From: Altericroceibacterium spongiae
GTDB lineage: Bacteria; Pseudomonadota; Alphaproteobacteria; Sphingomonadales; Sphingomonadaceae
DNA length: 55,793 nucleotides
NCBI RefSeq assembly: GCF_003610805.1
Contig: NZ_RAPF01000014.1
Coordinates: forward strand, 1 to 55,793
Direction: 5' to 3'
Positions 15,733 to 24,687 of the stretch are shown here, one piece after another. Position numbers and translations under genes: made by a program. How positions within the stretch are numbered: the stretch's first letter is position 1; every line of letters begins with the position of its first letter. The notes beneath the pieces are model-generated. The model was not told the origin of the DNA and did not search any database. It worked only from the letters and a program-made list of their open reading frames with translations.

Positions 15733-18700
15733 ATGCCGCAGATCGTGCCGCTCACCGAGGCGCAGGCGGGCCTGTGGTATGCGCAGCGGCTCGATCCGGC
15801 CAATCCGATTTTCAACACCGGCCAGTATCTCGATATAAACGGGCCGCTGGACGAAACGGCGTTTACCTCTGCGGTCAATCGCGCCTGTGACGAAGCCGAG
15901 GCGCTGGCGCTGTGCTTTGTCGAAAGGCCGGAAGGGCCGGGGCAATATGTCGATCCTGCGCTGACTCCGCGCCTGCAGATCGTCGATTGTGCAGGCGAGG
16001 CGGACCCCGCAGCGGCGGCGCTGGAGGCGATCCGGCGCGATATGGCAACGCCCGTCGATCCGCTGCGCGACAGGCTGGCGCGGCAGGTGCTCTACCGGCT
16101 CGGGAAGGAGCATTATTACTGGGCGCAGCAGATCCACCATCTGGCGACTGACGGTTATGGCATGGTGCTGCTGACGAGCCGGATTGCCGAACTCTATGCC
16201 GCTGCAACGGTGGAAGGGCGCCGGGAAGGGCGCGCTTTTGCATCGCTCGCCGGCGTCTGGGCGGAGGATGCCGCTTATCGTATCTCGCCCGAGCGGGAAG
16301 CGGATGCGCGCTGGTGGCGCGACGCGATGGCGGGCATGGAAGATGTCGGCAGTATGGCGCCCGGCAAGCCGCAATCGGCCTTTACCTTTCATCGCCATGC
16401 CGAAGCATTGCCCGAAGCGACACGTAAGGCGCTGCTCGCTTTCGCCAAACAGAAAGGCCTGTCCTGGCCCGATGTGCTGACTGCGCTCACCGCTGCCTAT
16501 TGCCGCCGTTTTACCGGCACGCCGGAGATTGTGCTCGGCGTGCCCTATATGGGGCGGATGGGCAGCGCCTCCGCGCGGGTTCCGGCGATGGTGATGAATG
16601 TTCTGCCGCTGCGTGTCGCCCCCGATGAAGCCGCACCGCTGGCCGATTTTTGCGCCGAAATCGCCCGTGCGACCGGCGATGCGCGTAAAGCGGGGCGTTA
16701 CCGTTCCGAACAGTTGCGCCGCGATCTGGGGCTGCTGGGGGGGCATAAACGGCTCTATGGCGCGCTGGTCAATGTCCAGCCTTTCGACCGTCCGCCGCGC
16801 TTTGCCGGGCTGGAGGTGACGCTGCATGTCACCGGCACCGGCCCGGTCGAGGATATCGACTTCACCTTTCGCGGCGATGCGATGTCCGGCCTGTCGATCG
16901 AAGTGGATGCCAATCCCGATCTCTACAGCACTGCGGAAGTCCGCGCCCATGTCGAACGGCTCGGCCTGTTCCTCACGCGCGCGATGGAAGCACAAACACT
17001 CGCCGACATCCCCACCGCCACGCCTGCCGAGGAACAGCGCGAGCTGGAAGCGTTTAACGCCACCGCGCATGAATTGCCCGATACCACGCTTACCGCTTTG
17101 CTGACCGGGGCCATGACCGCGCAGCCTGCGAGCGAAGCCCTGCGTTTCGCAGGCCGGAGCCTTACTTATGCCGAGCTGGACCGCCGCAGCGCCGCGCTGG
17201 CCGAAACCTTGCGCGGGCGCGGAGTAACGGCGGAAAGTATCGTCGCCATTGCCCTGCCACGCTCGCTCGATCTGGTGATCGCGCTCATCGCCGTGCTGCG
17301 CGCGGGCGGGGCTTATCTTCCGCTCGACACGGATCATCCGCCGGAGCGGATCGCCGCCATAATGGAGAGCGCAAAACCGCAAGCGGTGCTGGCTACAGAC
17401 GATCCGCACGGGCTTTACGGTTCTGCCCTGCTGACCCCGCAGGACTGGCGGAAGGAACCGCAAGGCGATGCCTTGCCGGAGGTGACGCCCGATCAGGCGG
17501 CCTATGTCATCTATACCAGCGGATCGACCGGCACGCCCAAAGGCGTGGTCGTCACCCATCGGGCCATCGTCAATCGCCTGCTATGGATGGACGAGCATTA
17601 TGCCATCGGTCCGCAGGACCGGATTCTGCAAAAGACCCCGGCCACTTTCGATGTCTCCGTATGGGAATTTTTCCTCGCCTTGATCCGGGGCGGGGTGCTG
17701 GTCGTGGCACCGCCTGGTGCGCATCGCGATCCGGCGGCGCTGGCCGCGCTGATCCGGGATGAGGGCATTACCACGCTGCATTTCGTGCCTTCCATGCTGG
17801 CGGCTTTTTGCGATGCGCCCGAAAGCGCCGGATTGCAGCTTGCGCGCGTCTTTTGCAGTGGCGAGGAACTGCCCGCCGATCTGCGCGACCGGTTTCATCG
17901 GCGTATCCGCGCCGAACTGCACAATCTCTATGGCCCGACCGAAGCGGCGGTGGATGTCAGCTACTGGCCCGCCGATGCGCAGGACCGCGCCGCGCCCGTG
18001 CCGATTGGCTGGCCGGTCTGGAATACGCGGCTTGTCCTGCTCGATGATCGTCGCCGCCCGGTTCCGCCCGGTGTCGCCGGGCATCTCTATCTTGGCGGTG
18101 TGCAACTGGCGCGCGGCTATCTGGGGCAGCCGGAACTGACGGCAGAGCGCTTTATCGCCGATCCCTTCCATGAGGGGGAACGGCTTTACATGACCGGCGA
18201 TCTCGCGCGGCGCCGGGCGGACGGAGCGGTGATTTTCCTCGGCCGGGCGGACCATCAGGTGAAAATCCGCGGCTTGCGGATCGAACTGGGCGAAGTGGAA
18301 GCGGCCATCGCGCAGACCGGGCTGGTCCGCAGCGCCGTGGTGCTCGAACGCGATCAGCGTCTGGTTGCCTATATCCTGCCCGAGGATAGCTATAGCGAAA
18401 CAGCTTTGCGCAACCGGCTCGCCGAACGGCTGCCCGATTATATGGTGCCCGCCGCAATCATGGCGCTGGAGGACTTTCCGGTGACCGCCAATGGCAAGCT
18501 CGACCGCAAGGCGCTTCCCGAACCGCGTTTCGCCGCCGCTGGCGGCGGGGCACCTTCCACGCCGACCCAGCAGAAGCTCGCTGCGTTCTATGGTACGCTG
18601 CTCGACGTGGAAGGTGCTATCGGGGTGGAGGATGATTTCTTCGCACTGGGCGGGGATTCGCTCTCGGCGATGCAATTGCTGCTTCATATCCGGGAGGAAT

Positions 18701-19602
18701 GGGGCCGCGATCCAGGCCTTGCCGCTCTGTTCGAACATCCCGATATTGCCGGTCTCGCCCTATGCGTGGATGCGCTGGCCGAAGGCGGTACGGGGGATGA
18801 CAGCACTGGCCCGCTGATCCGCCTGACCCGCGGGGAGAGTGACCGTCCGCCGCTTTTCATGATCCATCCGGCAGGCGGGCTGTGCTGGGGCTATCGCACG
18901 CTCGCCAGCACGCTCGATCCTCAGCGCACTGTTTACGGGCTGCAATCGCCCGCTCTGGCCCCCGATCGCGAATTGCCCGGCAGTATCGATGACCTGGCGA
19001 AAGATTACACCGCCCGGATCATCGATATCGCCCCGGCAGGGCCGGTACATCTCGCCGGATGGTCGGTCGGCGGCATTATCGCCCAGGCCATTGCGGTGGA
19101 GCTGGAGGCGGCCGGGCGAACCGTGGGGCTGGTGGCGCTGCTCGACGCCTATCCTGCCGAATGCTGGCGCGCCGAACCCGAGCCCACCGCCGCGCAGGCG
19201 CTGCGCGCTTTGCTGGCCATTGCCGGTTACGATCCCGAAGCCCATCCCGAGCTGGAAACGCGCGAACAGGTGCTGACCTTTCTGCGTGCCGGGAACAGCC
19301 CCCTGGGCAATCTTCCGCCACGCGCGCTCGATGGCGTGGTGCGGGTTGTGCTCGATACGAACCGGCTGATCCGTGGCCATTATCACCGCCCCTTCGGCGG
19401 GCGGCTGACGCATATTCGCGCCGCGCTCGATCATCGTGACCGGCCCGATCTCACGGCCGATTTATGGATGCCTTATGCCGGTTCTATCGACCGGCTGAAC
19501 GTGCCTTTTCTCCATCCGCAACTGACCGGGCCGGAAGCCAGCACGCAAATAGCGCCCGCTCTCTGCAAAAGGATGGATGAGATGGAAAGGGTCGGCGTAT
19601 GA
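15733..19602 (+). CDS. entF: Enterobactin-type nonribosomal peptide synthetase, C-A-T-TE (EntF type)
   Basis: A 1289-residue synthetase, nearly the size of EntF (1293) with the same domain order. Condensation (about 1-430) has HHLATDG at 135-141. Adenylation (about 450-950) has YTSGSTGTPKG, FDVSVWEFF, HFVPSMLAAF, VFCSGEELP and NLYGPTEAAVD. Reading the specificity positions gives D-V-W-H-F-S-L-V-D, the EntF serine code. Carrier domain: FFALGGDSLSAMQ near 970. Thioesterase (about 1050-1289) has GWSVGG near 1108, LLDAYP and a late His near 1260. Expected reaction: activate Ser, couple DHB from the ArCP, and cyclotrimerise DHB-Ser to the trilactone. Iterative trimerisation is inferred from EntF. 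ATGA overlap with the next gene. Confidence 0.94.
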   Translation: MPQIVPLTEAQAGLWYAQRLDPANPIFNTGQYLDINGPLDETAFTSAVNRACDEAEALALCFVERPEGPGQYVDPALTPRLQIVDCAGEADPAAAALEAIRRDMATPVDPLRDRLARQVLYRLGKEHYYWAQQIHHLATDGYGMVLLTSRIAELYAAATVEGRREGRAFASLAGVWAEDAAYRISPEREADARWWRDAMAGMEDVGSMAPGKPQSAFTFHRHAEALPEATRKALLAFAKQKGLSWPDVLTALTAAYCRRFTGTPEIVLGVPYMGRMGSASARVPAMVMNVLPLRVAPDEAAPLADFCAEIARATGDARKAGRYRSEQLRRDLGLLGGHKRLYGALVNVQPFDRPPRFAGLEVTLHVTGTGPVEDIDFTFRGDAMSGLSIEVDANPDLYSTAEVRAHVERLGLFLTRAMEAQTLADIPTATPAEEQRELEAFNATAHELPDTTLTALLTGAMTAQPASEALRFAGRSLTYAELDRRSAALAETLRGRGVTAESIVAIALPRSLDLVIALIAVLRAGGAYLPLDTDHPPERIAAIMESAKPQAVLATDDPHGLYGSALLTPQDWRKEPQGDALPEVTPDQAAYVIYTSGSTGTPKGVVVTHRAIVNRLLWMDEHYAIGPQDRILQKTPATFDVSVWEFFLALIRGGVLVVAPPGAHRDPAALAALIRDEGITTLHFVPSMLAAFCDAPESAGLQLARVFCSGEELPADLRDRFHRRIRAELHNLYGPTEAAVDVSYWPADAQDRAAPVPIGWPVWNTRLVLLDDRRRPVPPGVAGHLYLGGVQLARGYLGQPELTAERFIADPFHEGERLYMTGDLARRRADGAVIFLGRADHQVKIRGLRIELGEVEAAIAQTGLVRSAVVLERDQRLVAYILPEDSYSETALRNRLAERLPDYMVPAAIMALEDFPVTANGKLDRKALPEPRFAAAGGGAPSTPTQQKLAAFYGTLLDVEGAIGVEDDFFALGGDSLSAMQLLLHIREEWGRDPGLAALFEHPDIAGLALCVDALAEGGTGDDSTGPLIRLTRGESDRPPLFMIHPAGGLCWGYRTLASTLDPQRTVYGLQSPALAPDRELPGSIDDLAKDYTARIIDIAPAGPVHLAGWSVGGIIAQAIAVELEAAGRTVGLVALLDAYPAECWRAEPEPTAAQALRALLAIAGYDPEAHPELETREQVLTFLRAGNSPLGNLPPRALDGVVRVVLDTNRLIRGHYHRPFGGRLTHIRAALDHRDRPDLTADLWMPYAGSIDRLNVPFLHPQLTGPEASTQIAPALCKRMDEMERVGV

Positions 19603-20378
19603 GCCGCGATATGGGATTTTCCGGCAGGATCGCTTTCGTAACCGGAGCGGGCGGCGGCATCGGACAGGCCATGGTGCGCCTGTTGCTGGCTGAGGGCGCG
19701 CGCGTGGTGGCGAGCGACCTTGCAGTGCCCGTTTTTCCCGGCGATCCGAACCAGGTTGCGGATACACTGTGGTGTGCAGCGCTCGATGTCGGGGACAGTC
19801 AGGCGGTGACCGATCTGGTCGACCGGGTGGAAGAGGAATGGGGGCCGATCGATTTCGCGGTGAATGTCGCGGGCGTGCTCTCGACCGATACGGTGCTCGA
19901 AATGAGCGATGCCGAATGGCACCGTACCTTCGATGTGAATTGCCATGGCGTGTTCCATGTCGGGCGGGCGGTGGCCCGCCATATGGTGGAGCGCGGGCGC
20001 GGGGCCATGGTCACGGTGGGGTCGAATGCCGCCGGTGTGCCGCGCCATGCCATGTCCGCCTATGCCGCTTCCAAGGCGGCGGCGCATATGTTCACCCGCT
20101 GCCTCGGTATCGAGCTGGCGCCGCATGGCATTCGCTGCAATATCGTCGCGCCGGGATCGACCATGACACCGATGCAGACCGGCATGTGGGCAGACGATCA
20201 GGGCGCGGCGCGGGTGATTGCCGGGCAGCCCGAACAGTTCAAGGCCGGCATTCCGCTGGGCAAGCTGGCCGAGCCGGAGGATATTGCCGAAGCGGCCTTG
20301 TTCCTGCTTTCCGACCGGGCGGGCCATATCACCATGGCCGATCTCTATGTCGATGGCGGCGCCACGCTGCGCGCATGA
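19599..20378 (+). CDS. entA: 2,3-dihydro-2,3-dihydroxybenzoate dehydrogenase (EntA type)
   Basis: A 259-residue NAD-dependent short-chain dehydrogenase oxidising 2,3-dihydro-DHB to DHB, completing the aryl precursor. VTGAGGGIGQAM is the Rossmann glycine motif, NVAGVL the conserved NAG region, VGSNAAGVPRHAMSAYAASK holds the Ser-Tyr-Lys catalytic residues, and the protein ends VDGGATL as in EntA. ATG at 19599 overlaps the synthetase stop. Generic SDRs look similar; the operon context makes this assignment firm. Last gene of the biosynthetic operon, converging on the M20 gene with a gap of only 17 bp. Confidence 0.92.
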   Translation: MSRDMGFSGRIAFVTGAGGGIGQAMVRLLLAEGARVVASDLAVPVFPGDPNQVADTLWCAALDVGDSQAVTDLVDRVEEEWGPIDFAVNVAGVLSTDTVLEMSDAEWHRTFDVNCHGVFHVGRAVARHMVERGRGAMVTVGSNAAGVPRHAMSAYAASKAAAHMFTRCLGIELAPHGIRCNIVAPGSTMTPMQTGMWADDQGAARVIAGQPEQFKAGIPLGKLAEPEDIAEAALFLLSDRAGHITMADLYVDGGATLRA

Positions 20379-20395
20379 CGCCGTTTTGCCAGCCT

Positions 20396-21547
20396 TCAGC
20401 CGAGGCGCTGCTGGATCAGCCTGGCAAAAATGCTTGCCGCCACAGGCAGCAGCGTATCGTCGAAATCATAGGCGGGATTATGGCACATGGCGCTGTTCTG
20501 ACCGAAGAACATATAGGCCCCCGGTGCGGCCTGCAGAAACAGCGCGAAATCATCGGTAAAGGGGAAGGGCGAATGGTCGCGCAGCACATTGTCCGCGCCG
20601 ACCACTTCGGCGCAGGCCTGCGCGGCGCGCGCCGCCCCTTCGGGCGCATTGACGCAAGGGGGCACTTCGGCCAGTCGCTTGCATGTGATGGTGCAGCCGC
20701 TCATCGCAGCGATGCCTTCGCAGGCTTTTTCGAGCCGGGTGTAAAGCAGATCGATCACTTCGGGTTTGACCGCCCGCAGCGTCCCGCCGAGCGAAGCGGA
20801 AGCGGGAATGATATTATGCGAGCTGCCCGCCTGCATCGAACAGACCGTTATCAGCCCCGCTTCTGCCGGATCGAGATAGCGCCCGACGATCGAAGAGATT
20901 TCGCTGGCAAGCCGCGCAGCGGCCTGCAGCGGGTCGGTCGCCTTGAAAAAGGCCGCGCCATGGCCGCCTTCGCCTGCGATGGTGATATCCCAGATAATGT
21001 AACCGTTAAGCGTGGGCCCGGTGCTCACACCGGCCTGCCCCGGTTCGAGCAGCGGCATATTGTGAAAGGCATAGACTTCGTCGAAGGGAAAACGTTCCAG
21101 CAGCCCGTCGGCGATCATCGCCTGTGCACCCAGCCCGTTTTCTTCGGCAGGCTGAAAGATCAGCACCACTTTGCCGCTTGCCGGCGGATTATCGGCCAGC
21201 CAGCGCGCTACACCCAGCAGCGAAGCGGTGTGCCCGTCATGCCCGCAAGTATGGGCCACGCCTTCGATATGCGAATGATAAGATGTACCCGCCAGATCGT
21301 CCATCGGCAGCGCATCCATATCGGCGCGCAGGGCGATGCTTTGCCCCGGCCTACCGCTATCCACCACCGCAACTACGCCGGTTCCGCCGATCCCTTCCAC
21401 CGGAGCGAGCCCGAACCGGCGCAATTTTTCGGCCACGATGCCCGATGTGCGCTTTTCTTCGAAAGACAATTCGGGATGGCGGTGGAAATCGTGTCGCCAC
21501 TCGGTCATGTCGGAATGAAAAGCGTCGATGGCGGCGAGTGTTTTCAA
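20396..21547 (-). CDS. M20D-family amidohydrolase (hippurate hydrolase/aminoacylase-like)
   Basis: A 383-residue di-metal hydrolase of the IAA-amino acid/hippurate hydrolase group. Motifs: EWRHDFHRHPELSFEE, ALRADMDALPM, VAHTCGHDGHTASLLG, IFQPAEENGLGAQAMI, GEGGHGAAF (dimerisation domain edge) and FTDDFALFLQ. The family cleaves N-acyl or N-benzoyl amino acids in the cytosol. I choose a TTG start at 21547 because it is preceded by AGAAGGA at seven bases and gives the normal family N-terminus; the upstream extension lacks similarity. It sits on the opposite strand between entA and the permease gene. Cleaving DHB-Ser, an N-benzoyl amino acid, is a plausible but unproven role. Confidence 0.87.
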   Translation of the reverse strand: MKTLAAIDAFHSDMTEWRHDFHRHPELSFEEKRTSGIVAEKLRRFGLAPVEGIGGTGVVAVVDSGRPGQSIALRADMDALPMDDLAGTSYHSHIEGVAHTCGHDGHTASLLGVARWLADNPPASGKVVLIFQPAEENGLGAQAMIADGLLERFPFDEVYAFHNMPLLEPGQAGVSTGPTLNGYIIWDITIAGEGGHGAAFFKATDPLQAAARLASEISSIVGRYLDPAEAGLITVCSMQAGSSHNIIPASASLGGTLRAVKPEVIDLLYTRLEKACEGIAAMSGCTITCKRLAEVPPCVNAPEGAARAAQACAEVVGADNVLRDHSPFPFTDDFALFLQAAPGAYMFFGQNSAMCHNPAYDFDDTLLPVAASIFARLIQQRLG

Positions 21548-21752
21548 GAGAAGATCCTTCTGGCGGCGGTCTTGCAATACGGACAGACGAGCCGGGCAGT
21601 AATGGCTCGCAGGGATAGGGTTTTTCCGCCAATGCCTATAGAGGGCAGGCGGGGGCATGGCCACAGATGGATGGCCCATGCGGTATAATCATCGGGCGGC
21701 AGGAGACAGGGCGCTGAGCACGGACAGAACATTGCAGGCGGGCGAAGAGACG

Positions 21753-22811
21753 ATGGCGACTTCCGGCGATATGCGCGCTGCGGCGCTGGCGGCCTATCGC
21801 CGCCAGGTGCGGCGGCGGATCGCTATTGTGGCGGGGATGGGCCTGTTATGCCTGATGGCTTTCGCGCTCGATATTTCGACCGGGCCTTCTTCGCTGCCGC
21901 TGATCGATGTCTGGCGCGGCCTGTTCACGCCCGATCAGCTCAGCCTGCCGCAACAGACGATCATTCGCGATGTGCGTCTGCCTTATGCGCTGATGGCGCT
22001 GCTGGTAGGGGCGGCTCTGTCGCTTGCAGGAACCGAAATGCAGACGGTGCTCAACAATCCGCTGGCATCGCCTTTCACGCTGGGTGTTTCTTCGGCGGCA
22101 TCCTTCGGGGCGGCGCTGGCCATTGTGCTCGGTCTGAGCCTTCCGTTCATTCCAGGGGACTGGATGGTCCCGTTCAACGCCTTTCTGGCCTCGTTCGGTT
22201 CCGTTCTGCTCCTCGAAGCGCTGGCGCGCAGCCGGGCCGCGGGAATGGAAGGTGTGGTGCTTTTCGGCATCGCGCTGGTCTTCACTTTCAATGCGCTGGT
22301 GGCGCTGATACAGTTTGTCGCCTCGCAGGAAGCGCTCTCCCAACTGGTCTTCTGGGGCATGGGATCGCTGACCCGCGCGACTTGGAACAACCTTGCCGTG
22401 CTGGCCCTGGTGGTGGCGCTGACCGTTCCCTTCTCGATCCGCGCAGCCCATGCGCTGACCGCTTTGCGGCTCGGCGAAGACCGGGCGCGCAGTTTCGGTA
22501 TCGATGTGAAAAGATTGCGTTTTTTATCGCTTTTGCGGATCAGCGCCCTGTCTGCCACGGCAGTCGCCTTTGTCGGCACGATCGGTTTTATCGGCCTTGT
22601 CGGCCCGCATATTGCGCGGCTCCTGCTGGGTGAAGATCACCGCTTCCTTCTGCCTGCTTCCATGCTGACCGGCGCGCTCATAATGTCGCTCGCTTCGGTG
22701 CTGAGCAAAGTGCTGGTGCCCGGCGTGCTGCTGCCGGTGGGGATCGTCACATCCATGATCGGCGTGCCGGTTTTCCTCCTTCTCATCATGCGCCGGCCGG
22801 AGCGTGTTTGA
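21753..22811 (+). CDS. FecCD-family siderophore ABC permease
   Basis: A 352-residue inner-membrane permease of the FecCD/BtuC type (about ten helices). Seen: RLPYALMALLVGAALSLAGT (the R-P-R/GxxLxxAG.xxQ region), LNNPLASPFTLGVSSAASFG, the coupling-loop stretch LRLGEDRARSFGIDVKRL, and TIGFIGLVGPHIARLLLGED. It would move ferric siderophore across the inner membrane, as a homodimer because no second permease gene is present. ATG at 21753 has GAAGAG upstream; an in-frame ATG at 21678 is possible but overlaps a TATAAT. The ATPase gene starts within its stop (TGATG). Confidence 0.9.
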   Translation: MATSGDMRAAALAAYRRQVRRRIAIVAGMGLLCLMAFALDISTGPSSLPLIDVWRGLFTPDQLSLPQQTIIRDVRLPYALMALLVGAALSLAGTEMQTVLNNPLASPFTLGVSSAASFGAALAIVLGLSLPFIPGDWMVPFNAFLASFGSVLLLEALARSRAAGMEGVVLFGIALVFTFNALVALIQFVASQEALSQLVFWGMGSLTRATWNNLAVLALVVALTVPFSIRAAHALTALRLGEDRARSFGIDVKRLRFLSLLRISALSATAVAFVGTIGFIGLVGPHIARLLLGEDHRFLLPASMLTGALIMSLASVLSKVLVPGVLLPVGIVTSMIGVPVFLLLIMRRPERV

Positions 22812-23608
22812 TGGCGCTTCATGATGAAAAGCTCGTAATTTCAGATATTTCCACCGGATATTCGGGACGGAAAATTATCGAAAACCTGTCACTCCCGGCG
22901 ATTTTGCCGGGGCAGGTCGTTTCGCTGATCGGCCCCAATGCCGCCGGTAAGACAACCCTGCTCCGCTCGCTCGCCGGTTTGCAACAGGCCCATGGTTCAG
23001 TGCAACTGGGGCACCGCGAATTATTGTCTCTTCCGCTCGCCGACCATGCCCGCCATGTCACCTATATGCCGCAAAGCCTGCCGCAACGCGTGGCGCTGAG
23101 CGTGCTCGAAGCGGTGATCGGCGCGGTTCGCGCGTCCCCTGTCAGCGACAGTCTGGAAAGCGATCAAGCCGTGCTCGAACGAGCGATGGATGTAATCGAG
23201 CGGGTCGGTATCGGCCATCTCGCCATGTCCGGACTGGACAGCCTCTCCGGCGGCCAGCGCCAGCTTGCCTCGCTCGCTCAGGCGCTGGTGCGAAGCCCGC
23301 AGGTTCTGCTGCTCGATGAGCCGATCAGCGCGCTCGATCTGCATTATCAGCTTCGCGTGATGAAGCTGGTGCGCGATCTGGCGCGGGAAATGGGCATGAT
23401 TATCCTGATGGTCCTGCATGATCTGACCATTGCCGCCCGCTGGTCCGACAGGATCGTGGTTCTGTCAGGAGGAAAAGTGGCGGCAGATGGTCCGCCTGCC
23501 GAGGCCGTGACCGACAGAGTACTGGCCGATGTTTACAGAGTGTCCGGCCGGGTTTCCCCGCAAAATGCCGGATTGCACATTGATATAGACGATATTCTGC
23601 CGCTCTAG
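22811..23608 (+). CDS. Ferric-siderophore ABC transporter ATP-binding protein (FepC type)
   Basis: A 265-residue ABC ATPase. Walker A GPNAAGKTTLLRSLAG (about 41-56), Q-loop YMPQSLPQ, signature LSGGQRQLASLAQAL, Walker B VLLLDEPISALDL and the switch His in MVLHDLTIAAR. It powers uptake with the FecCD permease, to whose gene it is coupled by a one-base overlap. The matching binding protein is not adjacent but encoded at 28278-29438, after an insertion sequence and two other genes. The operon seems to end here, followed by 270 bp of lower-GC DNA without a recognisable gene. Confidence 0.92.
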   Translation: MALHDEKLVISDISTGYSGRKIIENLSLPAILPGQVVSLIGPNAAGKTTLLRSLAGLQQAHGSVQLGHRELLSLPLADHARHVTYMPQSLPQRVALSVLEAVIGAVRASPVSDSLESDQAVLERAMDVIERVGIGHLAMSGLDSLSGGQRQLASLAQALVRSPQVLLLDEPISALDLHYQLRVMKLVRDLAREMGMIILMVLHDLTIAARWSDRIVVLSGGKVAADGPPAEAVTDRVLADVYRVSGRVSPQNAGLHIDIDDILPL

Positions 23609-23880
23609 CGACGGGTATGTGGGGTTCCGTAACTATCCTGAAGTAAGAGCCTGAGGATTATACGAATTCTCACAAATTGACCGTAACTAAATTAACGGCA
23701 TCAGATTGAATGAGTTAGGGCTTCCTGCAGGTGTAACTGTGGGGAGCCCTTCACGTATTATGTTTTTGACTGGGACATTTCCAACAAGCGCTTGAAGTTC
23801 AGTGATGAACCTCCCACGTCATTCAGAACATTGGGGGAACATCAATGCAGACGATCTACCGCACCAAAGCCATCCGCCTA
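23609..23880. other. Intergenic stretch before the IS element; interrupted short frame
   Basis: No recognisable gene. An ATG at 23845 preceded by TTGGGGGAAC opens a frame MQTIYRTKAIRLG that runs into the IS at 23881. Removing the IS and one TA copy continues the frame for about 47 codons to a stop near 24809. A second possible frame (about 23720-23870) includes YYVFDWDISNKRLKFSDEPP. I recognise neither. Confidence 0.35.
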
Positions 23881-23935
23881 GGGCTTGTGGGGATTTGGGA
23901 TTCCCATTTTGTGCGGAGTGTGATTCACACTCTGG

Positions 23936-24304
23936 ATGGAACGCTTTGTCTTGACCGATGCCCAATGGGCGAAGATCGAACCACACTGTCTTGGTAAGGC
24001 GACTGATCCAGGGCGTAGCGGCCGGAACAACCGCCTGTTTCTGGAGGCAGTATTGTGGATTGCCCGGACGGGCAGCCCATGGCGCGACTTGCCTGTCTTG
24101 TTCGGGAACTGGAGTACAGCGTTCAGGCGGTTCCGGGATTGGCGTGAAGCCGATGTTTTCAAACGTATTTTCGACGCTCTGTCGGACGAACCCGATATGG
24201 AGTACGCCATGATCGACGCGACGATCGTCAAGGTCCACCGGCATGGTCAGGGCGCAAAAGGGGGACTCAGAGCCAGGCCATTGGCCGATCCAAAGGCGGT
24301 ATGA
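23936..24304 (+). CDS. IS427-group transposase, upstream frame (OrfA)
   Basis: A 122-residue N-terminal part of an IS5-family transposase: LTDAQWAKIEPHC, GRNNRLFLEAVLWIARTGSP, WRDLPVLFGNWSTAFRRFRD and AMIDATIVKVHRHGQGAKGG, the last with the first catalytic Asp. Real homology then continues in the -1 frame (TQSQAIGRSKGG, then MTTK), so the AAAAGGGGG run near 24257-24265 is the likely programmed frameshift site giving the full enzyme. It ends overlapping OrfB by four bases. Confidence 0.88.
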   Translation: MERFVLTDAQWAKIEPHCLGKATDPGRSGRNNRLFLEAVLWIARTGSPWRDLPVLFGNWSTAFRRFRDWREADVFKRIFDALSDEPDMEYAMIDATIVKVHRHGQGAKGGLRARPLADPKAV

Positions 24305-24687
24305 CAACCAAGATCGTGGCGCTGACCGATGCCTTAGGCAACCTCGTGCGCTTCGTCTTGTTACCGGGCCATCGTTTCGACACGATCGGTGTCGCACCTC
24401 TGATTGAGGGGCACGAATTCGGGGCCTTGCTCGGTGACAAGGCCTACGACTCCAACTGGATCGTTGAGGACCTCAACAGGCGTGGTACCAAGGTCGTGAT
24501 CTCACAACGTCCCGCTCGGGCACTCAAACTCCCGGTCGACGCCGAAATGTACAAATGGCGGCATCTGATCGAAAACTTCTTCTGCAAGCTCAAGGAGTTC
24601 AAACGTGTCGCCATGCGCGCCTGCAAAACCGATCACAGCTTCTCAGCCATGATCTATCTGGCCGCCGCCATCATCAATTCCCGGTGA
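24301..24687 (+). CDS. IS427-group transposase, downstream frame (OrfB)
   Basis: A 128-residue C-terminal part of the DDE transposase. GDKAYDSNWIVEDL holds the second Asp and HLIENFFCKLKEFKRVAMR the catalytic Glu with the Y/H-(2)-R-(3)-E-(6)-K-like signature of IS5 elements. It starts with ATGA overlap to OrfA but probably acts as the -1 frameshift product joined to it. Both frames look intact, so the element may be active. Confidence 0.88.
   Translation: MTTKIVALTDALGNLVRFVLLPGHRFDTIGVAPLIEGHEFGALLGDKAYDSNWIVEDLNRRGTKVVISQRPARALKLPVDAEMYKWRHLIENFFCKLKEFKRVAMRACKTDHSFSAMIYLAAAIINSR

Noticed and set aside
15352-17559. Very long open frame (735 codons) on the minus strand opposite the synthetase
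   Set aside because: It is antisense to the strongly conserved EntF-like gene, has no recognisable motif, and reflects high-GC codon bias.
17581-18738. 385-codon minus-strand frame inside the synthetase gene
   Set aside because: Shadow of the adenylation domain; no motifs.
19769-21688. 639-codon plus-strand frame over entA and the M20 gene
   Set aside because: It crosses two conserved genes in the wrong phase and shows no protein family features.
21684-21689. TATAAT as -10 box for the permease gene
   Set aside because: No acceptable -35 element 16-18 bp upstream; kept only as a reason to doubt the start at 21678.
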